Shown here: positions 48,947 to 57,232 of the stretch, one piece after another | How the letters are laid out: the number at the start of each line of letters is the position of its first letter | How positions within the stretch are numbered: position 1 is the stretch's first letter | Assembly (NCBI GenBank): GCA_023440825.1 | Contig: JAEXRL010000018.1 | Location: 229,007-293,006, forward strand | Source: Pseudomonadota bacterium | GTDB lineage: Bacteria; Pseudomonadota; Gammaproteobacteria; Burkholderiales; Burkholderiaceae_B | DNA: 64,000 bases | Direction of reading: 5' to 3' | Notes under the pieces: model-generated | Told to the model about the DNA's origin: nothing | The model's input: only the letters and a program-made list of their open reading frames with translations | Database searches by the model: none | Program-made: the position numbers and the translations under genes

Positions 48947-50529
48947 TAGATCTGGATGTTGTTACCTTGTCGCGTTTGCAGTTTGCGTCGACAGCCATGT
49001 TTCACTTTCTGTTTGTACCGCTTACTTTAGGCCTGTCGTTTTTGCTGGCCATCATGGAAAGCGTGTATGTCATGACGGGTAAGGCGGTATGGCGCCGCAT
49101 GACCAAATTTTGGGGCGTGTTGTTTGGCATTAACTTTGCTCTAGGAGTGGCCACAGGCATTGTGATGGAGTTCCAGTTTGGTATGAACTGGGCTTATTAC
49201 AGTCATTATGTCGGGGACATTTTCGGGGCGCCGCTGGCGATTGAAGGCCTGATGGCGTTTTTCCTGGAAGCCACGTTTGTGGGAATGTTCTTCTTTGGCT
49301 GGGACAGGCTCTCTAAAGTTGGGCATCTCTGTGTGACCTGGCTGGTGGCTTTGGGTACCAACTTATCGGCCTTGTGGATATTGATTGCGAATGGCTGGAT
49401 GCAAAATCCAGTCGGTGCCATCTTCAATCCTGAAACCATGCGTATGGAGATGACTGACTTTGCTCAGGTCATTTTTAACCCTGTCGCCCAGGCCAAGTTT
49501 GTGCATACGGTCAGTGCGGGTTATGTCTTGGCCGCTATGTTTGTCATGGGCGTCAGCGCCTGGTATTTGCTGCGTAAGCGCCATATTGGCCTAGCTAAAC
49601 GTTCTATGGTGGTGGCGGCCAGTTTAGGCTTGGCCACGGCGTTGTCCGTGGTGGTACTGGGAGATGAAAGCGGGTATCTCACCACAGAACACCAGAAAAT
49701 GAAGCTGGCAGCGATTGAGTCTATGTGGGAGACCGAACCTGCTCCGGCGAATTTTAATTTATTTGCCATACCCGATCAGAAAGAGCGAAAGAATGAGTTT
49801 GCCATTGAGATCCCATGGTTAATGGGTTTGATTGGTACGCGTTCTGTCGACACACCCCTAGAAGGTATTAATGAGTTGGTGCTGAGTGCGGATCACCGCA
49901 TCCGCAGTGGCTTGTTGGCTTACGAGGCCTTGCAAAAAGTGCGTGCAGATAGCAGCGATACGCAGGCCAGAGCAATATTTGATGAGCATTGGCATGACTT
50001 GGGTTATGCCTTGCTACTTAAACGTTATCTGGATGATGTGACGCAGGCTAGCGATGCGCAGATTGCCCAAGCGGCGTGGGATACCGTACCGCAGGTGGCG
50101 CCGTTGTTCTGGGCGTTCCGCATTATGGTCGGTTTAGGGGTGTACTTTATTCTGTTTTTCGCTGTGGCGTTTTATCTGGCGTCGCGTGATCGGCTTGACC
50201 AGCACCCACGTTTCTTACGCTTAGCGCTGTGGAGTATCCCCTTACCTTGGGTAGCCATTGAGGCGGGCTGGTTTGTGGCCGAATTTGGTCGTCAGCCTTG
50301 GAGTATTGAAGGGGTCTTGCCAACGTTTTATGCGGCCTCTGGCCTATCCGTGACGGATTTGGTGATTAGTTTGGCGATTTTTGTTTCGCTGTACACCACG
50401 CTGGCTGTCGTGGGCATTAAAGTGATGCTGCATTCCATACGCAAGGGTCCGGACGAGCCAGACGATGGCAGGAAGCCATCGCCAGCGCTGGATTATGCCA
50501 CCCGTAATGCGCCCTTGTTGCGCAATTGA
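48943..50529 (+). CDS. cydA: Cytochrome bd ubiquinol oxidase subunit I
   Basis: Catalytic subunit of the quinol oxidase that reduces oxygen at low tension or under stress. 528 residues, many membrane helices. The heme ligands expected from E. coli are present with a shift of two: His21 in MFHFLFVPLTLGLSF and His188 in KFVHTVSAGYVL; the conserved Glu is at 101 in PLAIEGLMAFFLEA. The C-terminal GWFVAEFGRQPWSIEGVLPT motif is intact. The Q-loop is of the long E. coli type. Second gene of the operon; cydB follows after 15 bases. Confidence 0.97.
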   Translation: MIDLDVVTLSRLQFASTAMFHFLFVPLTLGLSFLLAIMESVYVMTGKAVWRRMTKFWGVLFGINFALGVATGIVMEFQFGMNWAYYSHYVGDIFGAPLAIEGLMAFFLEATFVGMFFFGWDRLSKVGHLCVTWLVALGTNLSALWILIANGWMQNPVGAIFNPETMRMEMTDFAQVIFNPVAQAKFVHTVSAGYVLAAMFVMGVSAWYLLRKRHIGLAKRSMVVAASLGLATALSVVVLGDESGYLTTEHQKMKLAAIESMWETEPAPANFNLFAIPDQKERKNEFAIEIPWLMGLIGTRSVDTPLEGINELVLSADHRIRSGLLAYEALQKVRADSSDTQARAIFDEHWHDLGYALLLKRYLDDVTQASDAQIAQAAWDTVPQVAPLFWAFRIMVGLGVYFILFFAVAFYLASRDRLDQHPRFLRLALWSIPLPWVAIEAGWFVAEFGRQPWSIEGVLPTFYAASGLSVTDLVISLAIFVSLYTTLAVVGIKVMLHSIRKGPDEPDDGRKPSPALDYATRNAPLLRN

Positions 50530-50544
50530 TCAAGGAGAACCGAT

Positions 50545-51696
50545 ATGAATTCTTTGATTTTGCTTGATTACGATACCTTGCGTGTGATCTGGTGGCTGCT
50601 GCTCGGGGTGCTGCTTGTTGCCTTTGCCGTGATGGACGGTGCGGATTTGGGTGTGGCTTCAGTGCTGCCTTTGGTCGCTAAAACTGACGATGAGCGGCGG
50701 GTGCTGTACAACGTCATTGGTCCGGTCTGGGAAGGGAATCAGGTCTGGTTAATTCTGGCAGGTGGCGTGGCATTTGCAGCATGGCCCTTACTCTATGCCA
50801 TGTCGTTCTCCGGTTTTTATTTGGCCATGATGTTATTGCTGGTGGCCTTGATTGTGCGACCTGTCGCGATCAAGTACCGCAGTAAGCTACCCTCACGACG
50901 TTGGCGCCGTAACTGGGATGCGATTTGGTGCGCAGCGGGTATTGTGTCGGCGCTGGTATTTGGCGTGGCCATTGGCAATGTGTTGCTGGGTGTGCCGTTT
51001 ACCTTCGAGGCAGCAACCCTGCGTCCCATGTATGAAGGGAGCTTTTTTGGCTTATTCCGCCCCTTTGCCTTACTGGCCGGTGTGCTGAGTGTCACGATGC
51101 TGGCGTTTCAGGGGGCGGTGGTGCTGGCATGGAAAACGACCGATCAAATTGCCCGTCGTTCGCGTTCATGGGCGGTAGTTTTTGCGCTGGTGTCTATAGT
51201 TTTGTTTGCTCTAGGCGGAGTATGGGCGGGAGCCTTGGATGGCTATCAGATGGCGTGGCCTGAGGTGGCTGGACGTCTGTCTAATCCCTTAAATAAAACG
51301 GTCAATGTGGTAGCCGGTGGTTTGCTACAGAATTTTCAGCAGTGGCCTTTGTTATGGCTGGCTCCTGTTACAGGCTTTGTAGGCTTTGTGCTAGGGGCAG
51401 TCACCGCCGGGCGGGGGCGTGGATTATTGGGTCTTGTATTCGCTTCTTTGGCTTTGGCCGGAGTGATTCTGACCTTTGGTTTTGCCGTATTCCCGTTCTT
51501 GTTGCCGTCTACTTTGAATCCGGATGCAAGCTTAAGCTTGTTTGATGCGTCGGCCAGCCATTTGACCTTATGGCTGATGTTGGTATTGGCACTGATATTT
51601 TTGCCGCTGATCGTACTTTATACCTCTTGGGTGTATCGGGTCATGCGTGGCAAGGTGACGCCGCAGTCTGTTTCTGATGCACCTCATTCTTATTAA
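50545..51696 (+). CDS. cydB: Cytochrome bd ubiquinol oxidase subunit II
   Basis: 383-residue membrane partner of CydA. The N-terminal YDTLRVIWWLLLGVLLVAFAVMDGADLGVASVLP and GPVWEGNQVWLILAGGVAFAAWPLLYAMSFSGFYLAM (about 55-92) are diagnostic for the CydB subunit. AAGGAG lies 7 bases ahead of its ATG. cydX begins 11 bases after its stop. Confidence 0.97.
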   Translation: MNSLILLDYDTLRVIWWLLLGVLLVAFAVMDGADLGVASVLPLVAKTDDERRVLYNVIGPVWEGNQVWLILAGGVAFAAWPLLYAMSFSGFYLAMMLLLVALIVRPVAIKYRSKLPSRRWRRNWDAIWCAAGIVSALVFGVAIGNVLLGVPFTFEAATLRPMYEGSFFGLFRPFALLAGVLSVTMLAFQGAVVLAWKTTDQIARRSRSWAVVFALVSIVLFALGGVWAGALDGYQMAWPEVAGRLSNPLNKTVNVVAGGLLQNFQQWPLLWLAPVTGFVGFVLGAVTAGRGRGLLGLVFASLALAGVILTFGFAVFPFLLPSTLNPDASLSLFDASASHLTLWLMLVLALIFLPLIVLYTSWVYRVMRGKVTPQSVSDAPHSY

Positions 51697-51707
51697 GGAG
51701 GCTGACC

Positions 51708-51833
51708 ATGTGGTATTTTTCTTGGGTGTTAGGTTTGGGTCTAGCGTGTGCCTTTTCAATTCTGAATGCAATGTGGTTCGAGTTGCGCGAAACCTCGTTA
51801 CGAGAAAAACAAGCGGCGGATCGTTCTTTGTAG
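51708..51833 (+). CDS. cydX: Cytochrome bd small subunit CydX
   Basis: A 41-residue single-helix protein, MWYFSWVLGLGLACAFSILN followed by an AMWFELRETS segment and a polar tail. It matches E. coli CydX (begins MWYFAWILG) in length, in the Trp/Tyr/Phe start and in the Glu after the helix. A perfect AAGGAGG ribosome site lies at 51695-51701. CydX binds the CydAB complex and stabilises its hemes. Located directly between cydB and cydD. Confidence 0.95.
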   Translation: MWYFSWVLGLGLACAFSILNAMWFELRETSLREKQAADRSL

Positions 51834-51840
51834 GGTGTCC

Positions 51841-53565
51841 GTGAAATCATCGCTCAAGGTAACGGGCGCTGCAGCATGGCTGCAGCGTCAGACTCGGTCT
51901 GCACGGAAAAAACTGTTGTGGGCGTGGTTTGCGCCGTTATTGGCGACGCTGGTTTTCCTATGGCAGGCATGGCTATTGGCCAGCATAGTGCAGGCGCTGG
52001 TGGTCGATCAGCAAGCTTGGAGCAGTCAGGTCTCCGCCTTGGTCGGCGTGCTGGTGTGTCTGGTGATACGTGCCTTATTGATACTTAGCGGTGAGTTGGC
52101 GGGTAACCGTGTTGCCGAGCGTCTGAAACTGGATTTGCGACGCGGCTTATGGCGGCGTTTACTGGGTATGGATCTGCTCAGCGTACGTCAACGAGTGAGC
52201 GGCGAGCTGGCTGCGTCTATGGTGCATCAAATTGAAGCGCTGGAAGCCTATTTCGCGCGATACTTGCCAGCTATGTATGTAGCAGGTCTTATTCCTTTTT
52301 TATTGCTTGGCTTTGTCTTGCCGGTAGATTGGGTAGTGGGCTTATTGCTCTTGTTCAGTGCTCCGCTCATTCCTGTGTTTATGGCGCTAATAGGCTGGCG
52401 GGCCAAACTTGCCAGTGAGCACAACCAGCAGGCTAGTTTGCGTTTATCAGGTTTTTTTGCAGATCGTGTACGCGGTATTTTTACGCTAGGTTTGCTGGGG
52501 CGACGCCAATCTGAGCTAGAGCGGGTGTACGAAGCTAGTCACGCCTTAAAACAGAGCACCATGCGCGTTTTGCGGATTGCTTTTTTATCGTCTGCAGTGC
52601 TGGAGCTATTCGCCGCTTTGGGAGTGGCGGGGGCTGCGGTGTATATAGGTTTGGGCTACCTAGGTTATTTAGGCAGTTTCTTTTCTGGGATTAGCCTGCA
52701 GCAAGGCCTGTTTTGTTTGTTGTTGGCTCCAGAGGTATATCAGCCTTTACGTCAGCTAGCGGTGCATTATCATGATAAGGCCGATGCTCAAGCTGCCCTG
52801 GATCAGTTGGAGCGCGTATGGGGGGACGTCTCCGATCAGCCCCCGGAGCCGCTTGCGTCGTCCCGTGTAAGGCATGATTTAGTACCTTCTTTGGGGCAGC
52901 AGCCTGAACTGGGTCTGGAGCATGCGGTTTTATGTTTACCAGACAGTGATCAGGTACTGTTACGTGTGCCGTCGCTGCGTTTTGTTCCCGGTGTCAGCTA
53001 TGCCTTGATGGGCGAGAGTGGCTCAGGCAAAAGCAGCTTGCTCGAAACTTTGGTGGGCTTGAGAGTCTTACATCAGGGGCAGCGTTATTTCTCCCGGCAA
53101 ATGCTCGATACGCAGCTGCTCACCGTTCAGCACGGAGTGGTGCTGCAAAGCCAGCGCCCGTTTATGACGGCGGGTACGGTAGCGAGTTTGTTGCGCTTGG
53201 CTGCGCCGCAGGCTGATGAGCACGCCTTATGGCAGGCGCTGGAGTCTAGTCAGGCGGCTGAATTTGTGCGCGCTTTACCTGCTGGTTTAGAAACGGAGTT
53301 AGGACACGGTGCGTTTGGCCTATCGGGTGGACAAATACAGCGTCTGGCTTTGGCGCGCGTGTTTCTGAGCTCTGCGCAGTTTATTTTGCTGGATGAGCCC
53401 ACTGCGCATCTGGACGCCCAGACGCGCGATGCATTTATGGACGCGTTGTTGCAGTGGGGAAAGGAACGCTGCCTGATTATTGCCACGCATGATCCGCAGC
53501 TTGCCGATCGCTGTCAGCAGCGCTGGTCTATCTGTGATAATCAATTGCTAAAGGTGGGGCCATGA
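51841..53565 (+). CDS. cydD: Heterodimeric ABC transporter subunit CydD
   Basis: Membrane-ATPase half of CydDC, needed for assembly of cytochrome bd (reported as a thiol or heme exporter). 574 residues from the GTG at 51841, which has AGGG about 5 bases upstream; a longer frame from 51766 would overlap cydX. About six N-terminal helices, then Walker A GESGSGKSSLLETLVG (about 393-408), signature FGLSGGQIQRLALARVFL and Walker B FILLDEPTAHLD. Overlaps cydC by four bases. Confidence 0.93.
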   Translation: MKSSLKVTGAAAWLQRQTRSARKKLLWAWFAPLLATLVFLWQAWLLASIVQALVVDQQAWSSQVSALVGVLVCLVIRALLILSGELAGNRVAERLKLDLRRGLWRRLLGMDLLSVRQRVSGELAASMVHQIEALEAYFARYLPAMYVAGLIPFLLLGFVLPVDWVVGLLLLFSAPLIPVFMALIGWRAKLASEHNQQASLRLSGFFADRVRGIFTLGLLGRRQSELERVYEASHALKQSTMRVLRIAFLSSAVLELFAALGVAGAAVYIGLGYLGYLGSFFSGISLQQGLFCLLLAPEVYQPLRQLAVHYHDKADAQAALDQLERVWGDVSDQPPEPLASSRVRHDLVPSLGQQPELGLEHAVLCLPDSDQVLLRVPSLRFVPGVSYALMGESGSGKSSLLETLVGLRVLHQGQRYFSRQMLDTQLLTVQHGVVLQSQRPFMTAGTVASLLRLAAPQADEHALWQALESSQAAEFVRALPAGLETELGHGAFGLSGGQIQRLALARVFLSSAQFILLDEPTAHLDAQTRDAFMDALLQWGKERCLIIATHDPQLADRCQQRWSICDNQLLKVGP

Positions 53566-55241
53566 GGTCGTGGTGGCGCTTAATGTGGCCTGCTTTACGT
53601 CAGCGGCGTGCATGGAGCATAGCCGCGTTGCTGCTTGCGCTCAGTACCTTGTTAGCCGGAGTAGGTTTGTTGGCGGTGGCGGGCTGGTTTTTAACCGCTG
53701 CGTTCTTGGCCGCGGGTCAGATCATGTTCAATCTGTTTGTGCCCTCTGCCCTGATTCGTGGCCTGTCCTTGTTGCGCATAGTTTCCCGCTATGCTGAACG
53801 GATTGCCGGACATATCGTCACCTTGGACTTGCAAACCGATGTGCGTACTTCGGTCTTTGCACGTTTGTGCCAGTTTAGTCAGGCACGTTTGGCGCGTTAT
53901 CGTGAGGGTGAGTTAAGCCAACGGCTGATGGCCGATGTGGCCTTGCTGGATACGGTGTTTTTACTGGTTTTGAGCCCTTTGTTTAGTGCACTAGGGGCGG
54001 GCCTGTTCTTTAGCGTCTTGCTGGGTGCATGGATACCCAAACTGGCTTGGGCAGTGCTGGTGTGCTTGATGTTAGCGGCTTGTGTGATTCCCTACGGTCT
54101 GGCACGCTTGGCCAGAAATGCCGCGGCCACCTTGTATCAGGCTGAAGACGATTTACGTAGTTTGACGCACCATGCGATTGCGGGCTTTGCAGATATTCAG
54201 GTATGGGATGCTACCGCTAGTTTAGAGCAGTCGTTTGAGCAGGCCAGTCAGCGACTGGCTAGTGCTAGGCGACGGGTACAAGGGTTTGGTTTGGCGGGGC
54301 AATTTTGTCAGCATGTGCTGATGGGGCTGGCTTTATTGCTAGGGCTGCTCTGGGGAGGCCAGGCGGTAGCGGGAGCCCAATTAAGCGGGGCAATATGGGT
54401 AGGGGCTTTACTGGCTATTCTCGGGCTATTTGAAGTCGTGGCTCCCATGATGCGCGGTGCTGCTCGTTTGGGTGGTGTGCAAAATGCAGCAGAGCACTTG
54501 CAGGAACTGCTTGAGCAACCAGAGCTTGATGATGCGCAGTGCGTAGCGGGCGAGGCACGTTTGCCCCAAGACTTGCCTGCTGTATTGACTATGCAGGACG
54601 TGGATTTTTCGTATGCGCAGCAGCCTGTTTTGCACAATGTGTGTTTAACGGTGCAGGCGGGCGACAAAGTAGTGCTTACAGGGCCTAGTGGTTCGGGTAA
54701 ATCCACTTTGTTACAAGTATTGATGCGACTTTTACCTTGTGCGGCCGGGCAGTATCGCATTAATGGGCAAGATGCTTGGCAGTGGCAAGAATCTGACTGG
54801 TTCCGTATATGCGCCCTGTTGGCTCAGGACTCTCCGCTATTTTTGGGCTCGGTGCGCGAGAACCTTTTATTAGCAGATCCGCAAGCAGATGATCAGCGTT
54901 TGTGGCAAGTACTAGAACAAGTGCATTTAGCAGCGAAGGTGCGCAGTTTGCCACATGGTCTGGATACCTGGCTGGGAGAAGGCGGTAACCAGTTGTCAGT
55001 GGGGCAGGCTCGTCGTTTATGTTTGGCACGCACGGTCTTGTCACCGGCGCAAATCTGGTTTCTGGACGAGCCATGTGCCGGCTTGGATGCCCAGACAGCG
55101 TACGCATTGTTGCATGATATTATGCAGGCGGCACAGGGGCGTAGCGTTATTCTGGTCTCTCATGCTCAGGTACCTGAGCATTTGTTTCAGCACCATTGGC
55201 GTCTTGTGCAAGGGCGCTTGCACACTGCCGCTTCAACTTAA
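53562..55241 (+). CDS. cydC: Heterodimeric ABC transporter subunit CydC
   Basis: 559-residue partner of CydD. Six N-terminal helices with GVGLLAVAGWFLTAAFLAAG, then Walker A GPSGSGKSTLLQVLMR (about 381-396) and Walker B IWFLDEPCAGLDAQT. The signature reads LSVGQARRLCLART, with Val in place of the first Gly of LSGGQ, so one of the two ATP sites of the heterodimer may be weakened. Last gene of the operon; the following 149 bases to apt show no clear terminator. Confidence 0.93.
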   Translation: MRSWWRLMWPALRQRRAWSIAALLLALSTLLAGVGLLAVAGWFLTAAFLAAGQIMFNLFVPSALIRGLSLLRIVSRYAERIAGHIVTLDLQTDVRTSVFARLCQFSQARLARYREGELSQRLMADVALLDTVFLLVLSPLFSALGAGLFFSVLLGAWIPKLAWAVLVCLMLAACVIPYGLARLARNAAATLYQAEDDLRSLTHHAIAGFADIQVWDATASLEQSFEQASQRLASARRRVQGFGLAGQFCQHVLMGLALLLGLLWGGQAVAGAQLSGAIWVGALLAILGLFEVVAPMMRGAARLGGVQNAAEHLQELLEQPELDDAQCVAGEARLPQDLPAVLTMQDVDFSYAQQPVLHNVCLTVQAGDKVVLTGPSGSGKSTLLQVLMRLLPCAAGQYRINGQDAWQWQESDWFRICALLAQDSPLFLGSVRENLLLADPQADDQRLWQVLEQVHLAAKVRSLPHGLDTWLGEGGNQLSVGQARRLCLARTVLSPAQIWFLDEPCAGLDAQTAYALLHDIMQAAQGRSVILVSHAQVPEHLFQHHWRLVQGRLHTAAST

Positions 55242-55390
55242 TCTGCTAAGTAAAGCAGCCGTCGCCTGTGCGCAACGCTTATAAAGTTTCTGCGAGTTAA
55301 CATATTTGTTGATGGCGATTGTGTACACTTGCTGGCGTGCCTGCGTTTTACAGGTCCGTGTTTTTTACTTTGACTGTACCAAAAAATACT

Positions 55391-55942
55391 ATGCGTATCG
55401 ATCCTGCTGCTTATATTCGTCAAACCATACGTAATGTGCCTGATTGGCCCAAGCCCGGTGTTACGTTCCGTGATATTACGCCCGTCTTGCAGGATCCGCG
55501 TTCTTTCCGTGTATTGATCGATTTGTTTGTGTATCGATATATGGGGCAGAAGCTGGATTTAATCGCCGGTGTGGACGCGCGTGGCTTTATTGTGGGCTCG
55601 GTGCTGGCGTATGAACTGAATCTTGGCTTTGTGCCGGTGCGTAAGCAAGGCAAGTTACCGTTTAAAACAGTGGCCGAGGAGTACTCTTTGGAGTACGGCA
55701 ATGCTGCGGTGGAAATGCATATGGATTCGGTGCGTCCTGGCCAGCGAGTGTTGCTGATCGATGACTTAATTGCTACGGGTGGTACCTTAATGGCTGCAGC
55801 GCGTTTGTTGCAACGCTTGGGGGCGAATGTGATTGAGGCGGCAGCCATTATCGATTTGCCCGAGCTGGGTGGTTCTAAGGCCGTGGCCGATACCGGCTTA
55901 CCGGTTTATACCGTATGTAGTTTTAACGAATCAGATCGTTAA
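55391..55942 (+). CDS. apt: Adenine phosphoribosyltransferase
   Basis: Purine salvage enzyme that joins adenine and PRPP to form AMP. The ATG at 55391 (MRIDPAAYIRQTIRNVPDWPKPGVTFRDITP) gives 183 residues, typical for Apt; an upstream frame adds 24 unrelated residues. GVDARGFIVGSVLAYELNLGFVPVRKQGKLP and the PRPP motif VLLIDDLIATGGTLMAAARLL (about 123-143) are intact. Little ribosome-site consensus precedes the start. A strong terminator follows. Confidence 0.96.
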   Translation: MRIDPAAYIRQTIRNVPDWPKPGVTFRDITPVLQDPRSFRVLIDLFVYRYMGQKLDLIAGVDARGFIVGSVLAYELNLGFVPVRKQGKLPFKTVAEEYSLEYGNAAVEMHMDSVRPGQRVLLIDDLIATGGTLMAAARLLQRLGANVIEAAAIIDLPELGGSKAVADTGLPVYTVCSFNESDR

Positions 55943-55970
55943 CTCAGCAAATCTTTGCATCCTCATTCCT

Positions 55971-56007
55971 AACCCGGGCGCTTGTTTTGAACCAGCCCGG
56001 GTTTTTT
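55971..56007 (+). terminator. Rho-independent terminator after apt
   Basis: AACCCGGGC (55971-55979) and GCCCGGGTT (55995-56003) with a 15-base loop, followed by a T-run. A strong terminator at the apt/flavin-protein convergence. Confidence 0.9.
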
Positions 56008-56040
56008 ATTGCCTCGGTCGTATCGGCAAGGCGAGCTGCT

Positions 56041-56445
56041 TTATACGCTTAACTGTTTGCCTGCGTCCGGCCCGGAGCGCAGGGTATAGATGGCCTCAAT
56101 ATGAATGAGTACGGCGCACTTAGGGGGCTTCATGCCCTTGCTGGCCGCAAACTCTACAGCTTGATCAAAGGGTGGGCCTGCATGGAAAATTTCAGGCGTG
56201 CCGACAAAGCGGTAGCCATCCAGTGCCTCACGATCAATGATGGCAATTGCCATTTTAGACCCATTTTGGATATTGCTAAGAGTCTGGCCGCCTGTGTTTT
56301 CGTTATAGATTAAGGTTTGATCGTCGTAAGCGCGTAACGAACGCTTAGGGCCTATATCGGGCAATCCGTCGGGGCTAACCGTAGCCTGTATGGGCAGTTG
56401 CTTGGCAAGCATGGCTTGCATGGCGTCGTTCAGGGTGTTGCTCAT
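56041..56445 (-). CDS. Pyridoxamine 5'-phosphate oxidase-like split-barrel protein
   Basis: A 134-residue protein with the FMN-binding split-barrel fold: LPIQATVSPDGLPDIGPKRSLRAYDDQTLIYNENTGGQTLSNIQNGSKMAIAIID (about 17-70), then DGYRFVGTPEIFHAGPPFDQAVEFA. The start at 56445 follows GGAG at 7 bases; an ATG four codons earlier is possible. Reaction unknown: the family includes flavin reductases and heme-handling proteins. A Fur-like box lies 47 bases upstream, suggesting iron-linked expression. Confidence 0.8.
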   Translation of the reverse strand: MSNTLNDAMQAMLAKQLPIQATVSPDGLPDIGPKRSLRAYDDQTLIYNENTGGQTLSNIQNGSKMAIAIIDREALDGYRFVGTPEIFHAGPPFDQAVEFAASKGMKPPKCAVLIHIEAIYTLRSGPDAGKQLSV

Positions 56446-56491
56446 TCTATGCTCCATGTAAAAAATAAGAGGACATGCGACGGCTTTAATT

Positions 56492-56510
56492 AAGAATGAG
56501 AATTGTAATC
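56492..56510. promoter_or_regulatory. Fur-box-like sequence
   Basis: AAGAATGAGAATTGTAATC matches the 19-base Fur consensus at about 13 positions, including the TGAGAAT core. It sits in the 130-base gap between the two split-barrel genes, upstream of the distal one. It suggests repression by iron through Fur. The match is by eye; a scan with a beta-proteobacterial matrix would settle it. Confidence 0.5.
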
Positions 56511-56575
56511 GTTTGTTGTTTGTGCGTAGGGAGTACCAAGGCGGAGCGTCGGGGCATCGTTCCGAGGCGTGTGTT

Positions 56576-57061
56576 TTATAGCTGCCGCAGTATGTCTTTC
56601 GCTTGCTCTAGTGCGAGGGTGCGTGCAGCTCCGAAGCCGGCTATTTGTCGTACGCGCAGGGGCTCTAAAGCAAAAAAATGAAAATCCTTAAACTCGGTCA
56701 TAAACGCTACATCAGGAAAGCGTTTTATATAGGCATCATGAGCGTGTTGCCAGGCCTGTGTGTCACGATTCAGTAGCGTGGCACAGGTTTGTAGGGTGAC
56801 GCGGGGCAGATTGTGTACCGGCTGGTGAGTTTGAGGGCTTTGGCAGATCATGATGGAGGACTGCTGGCGTGCGAGTAGGTAGCGAGTGTGTGCGGCAAGC
56901 TCGCTGATATGCACGATCAGGCATGCTGTTTGTGTATCAACAGCATATGGCACCATGCTGATGCTGGGTTCGTTTTGTGGAGTCAGTGTACCCAGTGCGG
57001 CCGTGCGTTCTTGTTGCAAGAGGGTGTGGAAGCAGCGAAGCAAAGCGGTGTCGTTACTCAT
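56576..57061 (-). CDS. HugZ-like pyridoxamine 5'-phosphate oxidase family protein
   Basis: A 161-residue split-barrel protein. The sequence ALGTLTPQNEPSISMVPYAVDTQTACLIVHISELAAHTRYLLARQQSSIMICQ (about 22-74) and FHFFALEPLRVRQIAGFGAARTL (about 126-149) resemble the N-terminal domain of HugZ/HutZ heme-utilisation proteins; the second domain (DUF2470) of longer members is absent. It may bind or degrade heme, or act as a general flavoprotein. Same strand as the downstream split-barrel gene; the Fur-like box lies between them. Confidence 0.8.
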   Translation of the reverse strand: MSNDTALLRCFHTLLQQERTAALGTLTPQNEPSISMVPYAVDTQTACLIVHISELAAHTRYLLARQQSSIMICQSPQTHQPVHNLPRVTLQTCATLLNRDTQAWQHAHDAYIKRFPDVAFMTEFKDFHFFALEPLRVRQIAGFGAARTLALEQAKDILRQL

Positions 57062-57171
57062 GGCGATAGGACGAATTGATGAGGGTGTTAGGGTCGTAGC
57101 CTATGCTAACCGAGTTAGCGAGGGCGAAGCATGCTTGATATAGCCATGTGATGTCTATGCTGTCAGAAAAT

Positions 57172-57203
57172 AAAAAAGCGCTGCCTGTTCAGGGCAGCGC
57201 TTT
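57172..57203 (-). terminator. Terminator after the FAD/Fe-S oxidoreductase
   Basis: AAAGCGCTGCC (57175-57185) and GGCAGCGCTTT (57193-57203) form an 11-base-pair stem; on the minus strand the stem runs into TTTTTTATTTTC. A strong terminator for the 3.9-kb gene upstream. Nothing else is seen in the 171-base gap except the short leader of the HugZ-like gene. Confidence 0.9.
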
Positions 57204-57232
57204 GATAAGTGGTGTTGGTATGTTCCGGTGAA

